Below the pieces are notes generated by a model. That model was not told the DNA's origin. It was given only the letters and a program-made list of their open reading frames with translations, and made no database searches. From Heterotrichella gracilis (lineage: Eukaryota > Sar > Xanthophyceae > Tribonematales > Xanthonemataceae), in assembly GCA_032358255.1 (NCBI GenBank), contig JAULBX010018858.1, positions 1-64,000 on the forward strand: a stretch of DNA of 64,000 nucleotides, written 5' to 3'. Positions 37,301 through 48,200 of the stretch are shown here, piece after piece (position 1 is the first letter of the stretch; each line of letters begins with the position of its first letter). The position numbers and the translations under genes are program-made.

Positions 37301-38956
37301 ACTTGTAATAATGCACAAATAATGACTTGTGATTGTTGCTTGCGAATTTTGTCCCCAACTATGTTTTCTGCATCGCCTTGAGTTCTTTGTTTTTCATCAC
37401 AGTTTTTGTATTTACAAGGGAGTACCGCCCGCCTGATTGCCTCCGATTATATTGTTGCTGTGCTATAAAGACTATCATGGATACATAAATAATAATAATA
37501 TTTAAATATCCAATGGAGAATTAATGGGGAAACAATGGGAACTCATCGCAGGAGGGCGCTGCTGCCCACGCAGCGCTCCTGGCACAGAAGCACCACCTGC
37601 AGCAGCAGCTGGAGACCAGCACCACCGCCCTGGCAGCCGCCACCCAGTCCGCCAACACCCTGGGCCAGCAGGTGGAGGAGCGCGAGGGGGCTGTGCGCGT
37701 GCTGCAGCGGAGCAATGAGAGGCTGCGGGAGGAGGTGGCGGGGGTGCGGGAGATGCTTGTGGTGCGGCGCGCGATGATGGCGGGGGTGCGGGCCAAGGCG
37801 GCGGTGGCGGAGGAGAGGCGGGCGGCGCTGGCGGCGGCGCTGGCGGGGGTTATGGGGCTGCAGGTGGGTGGGTGGGGATGTGGTTCATGATGGGCGCTTG
37901 TGGGGGTTTGCTCGTGGACGACTCCCTTTTGTGCCTTGTGATTTTCCTCTTCTGGTACTGGCTTCAATTTACATTTGCTCACTGGGCTGCGAGAGAGGGG
38001 AGGGGGGTGTGGTGCATGCGTGGTACTACCTGGCACTCGGCATTTCTAACTTTTTTCAGGTTCACTGGCAACTGTCGCAACCCACTACCACAATATAAAT
38101 CCCTGCGCCCCGCACCCTGGGGCTCCATGTCAAACATCCACCCGCAACGCCGCTCCCGTTCTCACAGGCCAAGATGGATGCCGCCGCCGAGGCGCTACTG
38201 GATGAGGTGGCGTGCGCGGCGGAGGTGGCGGGGACGCCCTGCGACCCCGATGCCGCGGGCGCAGCCGCCGTCACGCAGCCCGACGCCATGGCGATTGATG
38301 GCGCGCCCACCGACAGCGGGGCCAATGGCGACGTCGGTGGATCCATGCAGCAGGATAGCGGCGCGGGGCCCGGGGCCCTGATGGCTGCTGGGACAGAGGT
38401 CCAGGAGGGGCTGTTCCCTGCCAGTTACATGTTCTCCCCCCTGGGCCAGCCCACGCAGCTTGTGGCCAATGGTGCCATGCAGTTTGGCGCCCCGGCGCAG
38501 CTGATTGGCGGGGGGTCGGCGGGAGGCGGCGCACAAATTGGCGCCCACACGCAGCTCCTGATTGGCGGTGCGGTTGACTCCCTGCTGGGGGATGGTGCGG
38601 TGGCGGAGGTGGGGTTGGTGGGGGGTGGGAGCCACATGGGGGAGGCAACCCTTGGTGAGGGTATGGCGCTGGCGGAGGGGAGGCAGGGGGATGAGGACGA
38701 GACGGACGATGAAGGGGAGGGGGTGGGGTCACCTGAGGGGGGTGAGGGGGCGCCAGATGTCACCTTCCCACTGGCTGTGGCTGCGGATGAGGCCACACCA
38801 TTGGCCAGTGGTTGGGAGCACCCAGCCGATGACAGGACGCCTGGTGGTGCGGATGTGGGGGGTGGCGCGCGTGCTGGGGCGGGTGCGCCGCTGGACGAGG
38901 AGGAGGGCAGGGGGTCTGACCACGATGATGATGATGGGGAGGAATACAGCGATTGA
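34367..38956 (+). CDS. FHA-domain coiled-coil protein with acidic tail, complete, 8 exons
   Basis: This is a probable phosphothreonine-binding nuclear protein of unknown pathway. Exons are 34367-34558, 34767-34909, 35225-35429, 35918-36049, 36454-36615, 37047-37247, 37552-37863 and 38168-38956: 2136 nt, 711 aa. The FHA domain (about 1-115) has the family marks GR (DVGRVVSG), SSRHC and STNGTFLNGKRLPK. A basic, proline-containing stretch follows (about 125-180). Residues about 180-448 form an alanine/glutamate-rich coiled coil encoded by exons each nearly a whole number of heptads. The last exon is glycine/alanine-rich with QLIGGG/QLLIGGA-type repeats and ends in a strongly acidic tail (DDDDGEEYSD). 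FHA plus coiled coil recalls checkpoint or chromosome-segregation proteins, but I cannot name an ortholog. Its last exon has a decayed partial copy at 41.7 kb. Confidence 0.9.
35125..35210 (+). repeat. probable decayed exon-edge copy joined to CCCTAAA repeats, FHA intron 2
   Basis: Positions 35138-35172 (GCAGGAGGTGCCTGGTGCCC...) resemble the real acceptor and exon start at 35221-35258 (GCAGGTACCTGGTGACC...). The copy leads directly into CCTAAACCCTA repeats at 35177-35210, which end 14 bases before the real acceptor. Confidence 0.55.
35762..35917 (+). repeat. three tandem acceptors in FHA intron 3, separated by CCCTAAA repeats
   Basis: The acceptor and exon start CCAGGACCTGCGTGCC-like occurs at about 35787-35802 and (shorter, CCAGGACCTG) at about 35872-35881. 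The real acceptor is at 35911-35917. Each is preceded by CCCTAAACCCT units. The two upstream copies keep a pyrimidine tract and AG and could act as alternative acceptors. Confidence 0.75.
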
Positions 38957-39552
38957 AGATAGACACTCACGATGATGGAGTTAATGACAGTACAATTGCA
39001 AGAATGGCTTCAGAGCCGAGTGCCTGGGGGGGGATGACTGAAGTATTGAAAGCGTGCACGTGGGGATTTGGGGCATCTGCAGTGTTTTGGTTATTGCCGA
39101 TGGAGTTGCAGCTGGACCAGTTGCTGCCGCAATGCTTTCTGGCATGGCTGGCGTTTGCATGCTCTCCACATATTACAATTGGAAGGAGTTGTTGATTGTG
39201 CTGTTTTGTTACAGGAACGATGCAGGACCTACTGTATGAGTTGAGCATAAAACATGGATTATCCACTCCCCTTTTTTCCAACACGGTGACAGCATACCAA
39301 ATAAATCATGCCACCCTTTTTATTGTCGCAAATATCGTTCCTTGTTGCTAATGCTAGAGACCTCCCAGACTGGTTGAAACTGGCATGATGCTCTTGCTGA
39401 GATGCACTGAGTACACCGAGGCTTGAGCAGTCACCCAACAGCGCATTTTTGCATAAGTGGGCTGAGTGTAGTATCATAACAGTGGTCGGTCTGAACAATC
39501 ACTGTAAACTTCATGTCACCAACTGGCTATTCAAGCTGTCACTACACTTGCA
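38957..39552. other. intergenic, nothing recognised
   Basis: 3' flank of the FHA gene, AT-richer than the exons. No gene or ordered repeat was seen. Confidence 0.45.
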
Positions 39553-39722
39553 CAGCAACCAGGATATGGAGTTGGGGCAAGACTTGCTTCCAGCATGTCA
39601 GCGCATACTATTAGTCTAATAGTATGCGCTGACATGCCAAGCCACGCCTTTTGTTTGTTTGTTTTTGTATGCGCTGACATGCTGGGAGCAAGTCTTGTCC
39701 CAACTCCATTACCTGGTTGCTG
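39553..39722. mobile_element. foldback (MITE-like) element, about 170 bp
   Basis: The left arm 39553-39608 and right arm 39667-39722 are reverse complements over about 56 bp with few mismatches, starting CAGCAACC and ending GGTTGCTG. The centre holds a second smaller palindrome (39602-39628) and a T-rich loop. There is no coding capacity. No clear target-site duplication is visible, so a local inversion is an alternative. It sits between the FHA gene and BTB copy 1 and has no counterpart next to BTB copy 2. Confidence 0.75.
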
Positions 39723-39827
39723 CCTAGACTGTCTGTGGGATCGGCACAAGCTAGCTAATGTATTGCTGGCTTGTGGTGTGCCGATGTCTGTGGAGGCGTT
39801 TGGTTTCCTCCATGAGGTTAGCAAACT

Positions 39828-40823
39828 TCACGGCAGGCCCAGCAGCTGGTCCACTTTCTCCCGCACACTCGCCAATGTGCTGCTGCTGGCTCTAGCATTA
39901 TATCCTCCACTGTAGTAAGCATTATATCCTCCACGTGATATCTTCTCAAACGCTTGCGCCAGCATGATTGAGCGCACCGCAGGCGATGTTTTCTCCAGTT
40001 GCAACACAGAAGGCACAAGATAACATCCCAAATCGTTCATCGGCCCCGATTCACAATGTAGTCGATGCATTAAGCCAGCAGGCCTGGCATCTTGAACCGC
40101 TCTGCCAGCACAACCCAGTCCAAGATCCATTGTGCCCTCAATTTGCAGCGGTCCACTGGATCCATTGTGTTCTTCTCCCCTGGGCTTGACGATGTCGTGA
40201 TGAAGTCATGCGTGCTTGGCTCCTCAAGATACGCATGCAGCAGCCTTTGGAAAGGCTTCACGTCTAGGTACTCTGCTGCAGTCAGCAGGTTTGTTGCCGT
40301 AGTGGTGGAGGACATCTGCACGACCGGCAGGAAACCGAGGGAGCAGTGTCAAAAGCAGGTGATACCAGCAATTGCTATACAACGTGGAAATAGGGGACCG
40401 GGGTATGCAGTTGCTGTGGGTCCTGGACCAGTAGTACTGACCTTGCCCGTCAGAGAAGCAACCAGATCCTTATCATCCTTTGCACGGTACATGTACTGCA
40501 AAGCAGGCAGGAGCACTTCCCTGGTCACAAGCCCGTTGCTTTCCTCGGAGAGGTTCACCCTCAGCGGTTCCCTCTTTTCAGCTGAGGTCAACACCTGTAG
40601 GTCACTGAGCATGCCCTTGAGCAGGCCTGAGAAGCAAGCCAAAACAGAAGCGTGGGCTGGGAACACATACTGCACCACACCCTCCTCAACCACCAGCTCA
40701 ACGTTCGCAAAGTCGACCACGTCTGTGTTAGCGTTTTGGGAGCTGAAGTGGGTTTTGCACACCACCACCCGGGGTTCGCTCTGATCCTTTGCAGCCTTCA
40801 GACGTTTAGGACCCTTGTGCTAC
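39828..40823 (-). pseudogene. BTB/POZ (BACK) gene, copy 1, probably non-functional
   Basis: Minus-strand blocks are 40823-40442 (VDFANVELVVEEGVVQYVF, HASVLACFSGLLKGML, LQYMYRAKDDKDLV) and 40315-40070 (LLTAAEYLDVKPFQRLL, ILDWVVLAERFKM), with decayed homology on to 39828. They form a BTB domain and the start of a BACK domain, typical of adaptor subunits of cullin-3 ubiquitin ligases. Compared with copy 2, the start codon position reads AAG rather than ATG. A TAA stop follows MPGLLA where copy 2 has GAA, and the remaining homology (VLQLEKTSP, MLAQAFEKIS) is in another frame. A shortened product, or an unrecognised first exon, cannot be excluded. Confidence 0.75.
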
Positions 40824-41715
40824 CACGTCCAACGAGCCAGGTTCGTACTAAATAGTGTATAGACTATGGAAAAGTTATGACAGCCTTCCATTTTCACCAG
40901 AGAGTGAGGGTGAAGAAAAGCGTGTGAACCCCAGCTATATATTGTGGCAATGCATGCATATTTCGTGCATGCATGCATTGTGTATTTGTATTTGTATTTG
41001 TGGGTAATGCATGCATATGCAGACAATGGCATGCAGAACCGCTAGCAGGGTTCCCACTCGTATTTCTGGTACCAATACATATCATCCTAGTTTTAGCTTA
41101 ATGGCTAGTTCACAATTAGAGACGAAGAGAAAGACGCACAATGGCGTCGTCAACCGGTAGCCTAATGTCATGACAGGCTATGAGGAGAAGGCTTTGTTGC
41201 ACCGAAACTTGATAATTTTTTCAACTGGCAATGGCAACTGATTGTGGTACGAAGCACTTCATCGCATTGTCAGCATCATTGTACACGCGCCATTCCGCAC
41301 AGCTCTCCTGGCTGATGGCATGCCACGCATGCCGTCGTCTATGGCAGAGTTGGCAGACATTCTTCAAGCGGGGCTAATTACTGTCTACATGGTCCAGGCA
41401 TTATAATGGTCACCGTGGCGTTCTCTGGCGGAAACGTTGCTGGCAGGCAGGAGCTTTTGGACATGATGCTCGAATGTTATGCCGGGCCCATGGCAGGCGG
41501 ATGGCTCATTTGTTCAGTATAAATTCTAGGATCTACTCAACGGGCACTGATTGGCTATTAAAAGCACCCAGGTGCACCATGTTGCCCAGCTGTTCCTAGG
41601 TCACATAGTCGCCAGCCTCCATAAATCCATTGTTTATAGGGGATATATGGAGTCGTGAACAGAGATCATCTACCCAGGTGCCGCAATAATACTATACTTG
41701 CGTAGACTCAGTGCA

Positions 41716-41979
41716 TTCAGGAGGGGCTGTTCCCTGCCGAACATGTTCTCCTCCCGGGCTAACCCACGCAGCTGGTGGCCAATGGTGCCATGCAGTTTGG
41801 CGCCTCAACGCAGCTGATTGGTGGGGGCACACCATTTGGCGGCCCCACGCAGTTGGTGATGCTTGCCGGTGCAGTTGATTCCCTGCCAGTGGATGGTGTG
41901 GTGGCGGTGGGGCCCCCACGGTGGGAGCCACATGGGGGAGGCAACCGTTGGGAAGGGTATGGCACTGGCGGAGGGGGCC
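41716..41979 (+). pseudogene. decayed partial copy of the FHA gene's last exon
   Basis: About 265 bp match 38402-38680 (the QLIGGG/MQFGA region of the FHA protein's last exon) with small deletions. It reads ANGAMQFGASTQLIGGG where the parent reads ANGAMQFGAPAQLIGGG. There is no exon structure or start of its own. It lies upstream of BTB copy 2, in the same order as the intact FHA gene and BTB copy 1. Confidence 0.88.
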
Positions 41980-42544
41980 ATGAGTCATGACTGCAGATAC
42001 CAATCCGTTGGCATTGATAACAGAGCCTTTGCGTTCCATCTATATGATCATACCAGGGAAAGACAAAGGAGAGAAAACGCACAGAGGTGTCCACCTCCAG
42101 ACTTAGGAGGCCTGGCCTGGCTTGGGACAGGGGGGTGCACCAGGGCACCAGATAAGTGGAACTATTGCCTACTTGAGGTGCACCATACTGCCTGGATACC
42201 AGGTTGCCAAGCTCACTGGCTTGTAACTCCAAACAACCAAACAAAAGGCATTCTAGCCGTCATCGTAGATATTACGCATGATCGACTATGATGCGATCGC
42301 TAGATATCCCTTGCATCATATCACATCTGTCCGACGTCAAGCCGCTCAGTGAGCTGTCGATCGCGTAAGTCACCGTCACTGTTGCCCCGTGAAAGTGCCT
42401 GGATGCCATCTCTCCATGAGCCTACCCGCTAAAAGCTTAACGGGAGCCTGGGTGGCCAAGCAACTGGTGTATTTTCTCCTGCGCACTCCATAATCTGCTT
42501 GCCAAATTATTGTATGGGTGTGCCCGAGGGTAAGCAGCCCGTTC

Positions 42545-43898
42545 AGAATCTGCTAACTTCTCAAAAGCTTGCGCCAAAATGAAAGAGCACAGAGTGTGGT
42601 GCCTTTTCCAATTGCGCCACAGACAGCGTTAGGTATTCCAAGTCAGATGGTTCCTGATTCACAATGTAATAAATGCATTCAGCCATCAGGTCTGCAATCT
42701 TGAATCGCTCTGCCACCACAATCCAGTCCAAACCCACTGCCCTTTCCATGCACAGCTGCCCGCGCTGTCCAAGAGGGGTTGGCCACCAACGTTTGCGGCT
42801 GTTGCTGTCTTTATGTAGTCAATTGTGCTCTCCTCCTCAAGATACGTATGTAGCAACCTCTGGAAAGGCTTCACATCCAGGTACTCTGCTGCAGTCAGCA
42901 GCTCTGTTGCCGCAGATGGGGAGGACATCTGCACAGCAGTCAGGAATTTCAGGGTCTTAGGGCACAAGCACCATGCATGGTCACAGCAAGGATTTAAAAG
43001 CAGCAGCAGAGATATGTACCTGATCAAGTACATTTCATTTTTAAGCCATGCTACACAGCCCATGATGCATGCAGGTCTTGGAATCTAATCTCAGGGCACA
43101 AGCACCATGCATGGTCGCAGCAAGGATCTAATGCAGAATCTGATCAATTGAGAAAGTACATTATTGTATGAAGCCATGCTACACAGTCTATGACGCATGC
43201 AGCTTCTGGAATCAAAGTATGCATTCTGACAGCGGCACCAATCATAGAGTGCAAACCCAGTGCACTGTATTCAAGACAGCAGATTCGTTGGGCCTTGCTG
43301 GAGTACCACAGTGACTGACCTGTCTATTAAGGGAGTGGACCAAAGCCTCGTTATCCATAGCCTGGTACATGTACTGCAGATAACCCTCCTCCGGTGTCTT
43401 AGTGGTTGTGTCATACAACAGTCACCCAGCTCGAACGCACAGGCAACGGTCGTTGAAGCGGAAGCCTTCTCGTGCTTTTCGGTAGGGTTGACAATGCAGT
43501 ATGGGCAACAGAGTATCTTCGGTCAGAAGTCCATTGGTGCCCTTGGTGAGGTTCAACCTTGGCAGCCCAGCGCCTACTGGATCCCCATGCAGGTTCGGTT
43601 CTTGGCCCTTGTCCATTTGCCTTTTCTTCTCCGCTGATGGCAAGACCTGGAGGTCACTTAGCATGCCCTTGAGCAGGCTTGAGAAGCAGGCTAGGACCTG
43701 TGTGTGGGCTGGGAAAACATACAGCACCTCTCCCTCCTGAACCACCAGCTCAATGTCTGCAAATTCTATCACTTCTGTACTAGTGCTCTGAAAACTGAAG
43801 TGGTCTGTGCACACCACCACTTTGGAGTAGGGCACTTCCTCCTGGGAACCAAACACAGCCTGGTGCCCTGTTGCAGTCTTCTGCCTTTTGGATTCCAT
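42545..43898 (-). pseudogene. BTB/POZ (BACK) gene, copy 2, damaged
   Basis: Minus strand, ATG at 43898 (MESKRQKTATG). The BTB part (IEFADIELVVQEGEVLYVF, HTQVLACFSSLLKGML) matches copy 1. About 20 extra residues follow SAEKK, and about 118 bp (43381-43498) are inserted between the LLPIL and QYMYQAMDNEALV segments, ending the frame early. The inserted block is flanked by CTGCA on both sides. The second block (42928 downward: MSSPSAATELLTAAEYLDVKPFQRLL) changes frame near 42745 before AERFKIADLMAECIYYIVN, and has one extra base before the AQAFEK position. Sequencing error in any one place is possible; three together suggest decay. Confidence 0.72.
42958..43215. repeat. tandem duplication of about 130 bp
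   Basis: Two adjacent copies (about 42958-43087 and 43094-43215) begin with the same GGGCACAAGCACCATGCATG block and both end near CATGCAG and GGAATC. They lie in the BTB copy 2 intron. Confidence 0.75.
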
Positions 43899-45243
43899 AA
43901 TGGATTCAATTGAGTGGGGCTGTGTGGCACCAACGTTGCATTCAGTGTCGCAGTAAAACTACACTTGGCAGACTGGCAGTGAGCCTCTCAAAGTGACGAG
44001 GCACTGGCAACAGCTCATTGGGACAATGCCAACTAGAGTAATAGTCTCTCAGTTCAGCCAGATGTGAAGTTCAGGAAACCGCCCGGGTTCTGTAGCTGTG
44101 CTTCACGATCTGGAGTTGAGGTGCCGACCTGGCCCGACCATTTTAAATTTCTTCCACCCCAAAAATGGGCAAAATTACCTCCTCGTGAGCTACTTCAACG
44201 GTTTTCCCCTGACACCTGAAAATTCCGAAACCTTCACCTCCGAAACCGAGAACGCCCACATATTACCCACAAACCAGTTGCCAGCAAAGTATATTGTACC
44301 TTTGGGATTTGCGTCTGACGGTATTGAGCTTCTATCACCTGTATCCAAAGCTTACAAGCTGGTTGGGCATCGTTGGTGGCATGTCATTGTGCCTGTCAGC
44401 ACCTAATAGTTTAGTGCGAGCAGCAAACGTACAGCCCTGCCGTACGGTATGCAACTGCGAGTCGTGAAAGCAAAGCCTTTTTCCTACCGGAGTTAATTTC
44501 AAGCTTAGAGCAGCAGGCCACCCCTACTGTGCAGCTGACTGCTCACTGGGGCTACAGTAGAAGCTACACCATCGCAAGAACGCTTGTGCACACTCAAAAG
44601 CTGCTGATTGCCTTCCACACACAATCAGCGACGAAGTTTATCTCAGAAACCAATAAGAAGGGGCCTAGTCGAACTCTTACAGCTCTTGGAAAACAGCTTG
44701 TTTCCCTCCATCATGATCCTGAGCAAGTTCCAGCGCGGCCCCTCCCTACCCCTCCCAATATGCGCACGCGCCATGGGGTGCAGCGCGTGGGTGGGGGGTG
44801 CCGGTGGGGGGTGGAGGTGGGCGGCTGCCGAGCTGGGCAATATGGAGCACAGCCAGGTGGAGGTGGGGGATCAGGTGGGGCGAGGGTGGGGGGCGGGGGG
44901 TTCCTCGTGCATGATCACTTGCCTATTAAGCTATTGTTACGCTTGGTACTGCAACAAATGGCGCCGTATGTGATGTACATTCACTATCTGCATGCGGGTA
45001 TTCAGACCGTCTCATTGGGGGGGCAGGGAAGGAACCATGTGGCGCCTGGGGGGGACGTGGGTTGTGAGGTACCTCCCGGCCAGATTGGCAAGCCCCTCCC
45101 CACCTCGCCAGTGTATGCCACTATGTCACCACCCGCAACACACACTATTATATTTTATTTTAGAGCGGTATGTATATAAAAGCTCACCACCTCACACAAA
45201 GGTACTGCAGTGCAACCACCCCTTCCACGTCCCTATTCTGCAG
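43899..45243. other. spacer, possible 5' exon of the following gene
   Basis: There is no recognised conserved protein. A candidate exon at 44688-44794, ending in MRTRHGVQR at a GT donor, would join in phase to the exon at 45244, but nothing beyond splice signals supports it. Confidence 0.35.
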
Positions 45244-48200
45244 GCCCCACAGCCTGTGCTCCCCCTGCAACCCGTGCGCCCCGCAGCTTCACCGCCCTCC
45301 ACACCCATGGGGTCAACCCTCCACACTGTGCTGCCACGGGTGAACCCCTGGAGGTGGGTGTGGTATATTAGGGTTTAGGGCGTTACCCCTCACGAATGGA
45401 AGGTAGCAGGGGGTTGAGGTACTCCTTGATATACCGCATGACATCAAGGTGTCAGCAAAGTGTGCACATTTGTTAAATGGCATCGTTCTTGCCGTTTTAT
45501 CATTTTCCTGGTTGTGGTTGCATGTCGAGGACTTGGCCGCAACGTGCATTTCGTCTTAATACTTTCGTTATCTCTATCTTTTAGGGTGTACGATACTGCA
45601 GGCTGGTTGTGCGCACACTACCCCACCCCCGTCACATTATACCACACCCATGCACTCCCCCCTTGTGGCTGCAGGGGTGGCGAACCTGCCTCCTTCCAGC
45701 AGCGGCGCGTGTACAACAAGATGCAGGACATGTGGGTGGATGGCGCTGGTGCATCGGGATACAACCATTCCAAGGGGAGGGAGGAGGAAGGGGAGGAGGA
45801 CATGGACAAGGTGGGTGCAGGGTGGGTGGGGATAGGAGCAAGTTGAACGTATTTTGTGCAATGCTTGATTAATATGAACATCCAACATACTGGACATAAA
45901 TGTTAATTTTATCTTTTATGGTGTGCTTGGGGTACGCACTTGGCTTTTGATGGCTTTTGATCGACCTACTGAATCATCCAAATGCAATCATGCTGCACCA
46001 CCTAAAAAGCAGCCCACAAAGTTTAGCCCATGCATTCGAAATGCACATGTGGTCGTGCCAGTGAAGGTTAAGGGTGAATGGGAGCCCGTTCCTATGAGGG
46101 TTGCCTGGTGGTAACGCCACACCTCACGGCCCATGGCTTGATAAATTACCCAAACAGTGGCAGGACAGGCGGGGCTGGCACACCCTGCTGCGTGCCTTTG
46201 CGCTTTTTCACAGCCCAGCCCTGGCTCATACAAAGAAAAAAAAGGAGTAATCACCCTGCGCGCCTAGTTTTCACTGCATCAATCTCCCTGCATCCCCAGG
46301 TTCGTGAGGTTGTTGGGCAGGCCACTGGCATGGAGGGTCCTGCTGAGGGGGAGAGCGCGGGGGCAGACAGGTGGGGGCGGCACCGGAAGGAGGAGGGTAT
46401 TGCACATTGTGTGGGATGGGGTGAAAATGGAAATGGGTGGGCTGTTGCAGGTGTGGTTGATGAAAGTGCCACTACTAGGTTGAGCCTAGCCCTTGCAATG
46501 CAATTGCCTACTTTGGCAGGTGCATTTACGGTCCATAGGTGCAGATGTTGGCAGGGTTGCATTGCCGAGGATGCAATGGCTCCATGTGAAATGCGTATCA
46601 TCCGTGGATGGACATTCAAGCTGTGAGGCTGGGACGCCTTTGCTGATGCGGTCATTATTAATCTAGTCACTGTGCTGCAAGCGCATGAGTGCATGAGTGT
46701 GTGCAGACCTGCATTGTGAGCGCCCAGTGGGTGGCACCCGGTAGGGTTGAGTTCAAACCACAATGGGCATGTGGTAACACCACACCACAGCATGGGTGGT
46801 ACCACCAACCCACGCCAACCCCCATGTACATTCATGCTGGACCCACTTCTCTCCTCTGCAGGGTCCACGCCCCCCACACCCTCTCCCCAGACGACACCAT
46901 CCCCGGCCCCATCCCCTCCCCTACCCCCCCACCCCCCACCGCCTCCGCCACCCCCCCACCGCCCCAGCCCCCCACCCCAGGCCAGGGGGGTACTCTGCAC
47001 TTTGATGACCAGGGGAAACAGGTCCCGGTCAAGGGGGATGCGCTTCATTATGATGACAAGGGGAACCAGGTGCCGGTGTTCATTGATGGCCAGTTTGATT
47101 GGACCCACGGGGATGACGTGGCTCCCAACCCTGATCGGGAGCAGGCTGAGGTGGAGGCTAGGCGCAGGGAGAGGATGATGCGGTGAGGAGGGTGGGGGAT
47201 GGGGAGGGAATCATATGCATTTTAAGCAGTGCATGTTGGGATTGGTGGTAGTGGTGGTGGCCGTAATGGTGTGGTGTGGGTGGTGGTGGTCCAATGTAAA
47301 AAGGCCCACGGGGATGACGTGGCTCCCCACCCTGATCGGGAGCAGGCTGAGATGGAGGCTAGGCGCAGGGAGAGGATGATGCGGTGAGGGGGTGGGGACT
47401 AGGGGGGTGATTCGATTTTGCATATTTAGCAATTCAGCCACATAGCTGTGAGTAGTGGTGGTGGTGGTGGTGGTGGTGGTGGTGGTGGTGGGTGGTGGTG
47501 GCGGGCCCAACTTGATTGGACTCACGGGGGATGATGTGGCGCACAATCCTGGGTGGTAGTAGGCAGGGGAGGAAAGTAGTTGCAGATAAAGGAGGATGCG
47601 GCGAGGGTGGGATGGGTGGGGGAGGCCAGATTCAAATTCCCCTTCACTGATCCTCCCTCCGTCCCCTGTGCAGCGCCCGACAGCCGGTGTCAGTGTCCGA
47701 CCAGTTTGACTGGACCCATGGCAGCGACAGCGACGAGGGGGTGCCGCAGCCACCGCCAAAAGGGGGAGAGAGGGCGCCGCGCAGGTAGGTGGGGGGTGGC
47801 TTGGAAAGGGGGATTGGGCGGGAAATGGTGGGGGGTGGCTTGGGAAGGCGGATGGGGAGGGGAGGGGAGGAGGCAGGGTGGTGAAAATGCGGGGTGGTGA
47901 ACTTGCGTGCGTGAGGCGGTAGTGAAAATCATTGTTATTGGTGGAAGTATGTGTGTGGGTGCCACTTCATCCTTTTACAGCAAATTAGCGATATTCTGGC
48001 CTCAGGAGAAATGTTTTAAAACAACCCCACGTAAAAATTGTGAACAATACGACGTGCAGAGTATCACATAGCAGGGTACCCAACTTTATTAACGACCTGA
48101 TGGGAGGTTTTCCTGACGGTCTCAGTAAATCTATGCCAAGCTGGGCGGGGATGTGTGGGGGCAGCTAAGACAGCTTGCCAAACGCACAGCTGACACTCCA

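Noticed and set aside
44529-45179. 216-codon open frame before the QFDWTHG gene
   Set aside because: Only a short piece (44688-44794) has plausible splice borders; the rest is GGTGGGGG low-complexity sequence. Kept only as a possible 5' exon.
46251-47108. 285-codon open frame on the minus strand
   Set aside because: It is opposite the proline tract and QFDWTHG exon; glycine/tryptophan-rich antisense of CCC/CCA repeats.
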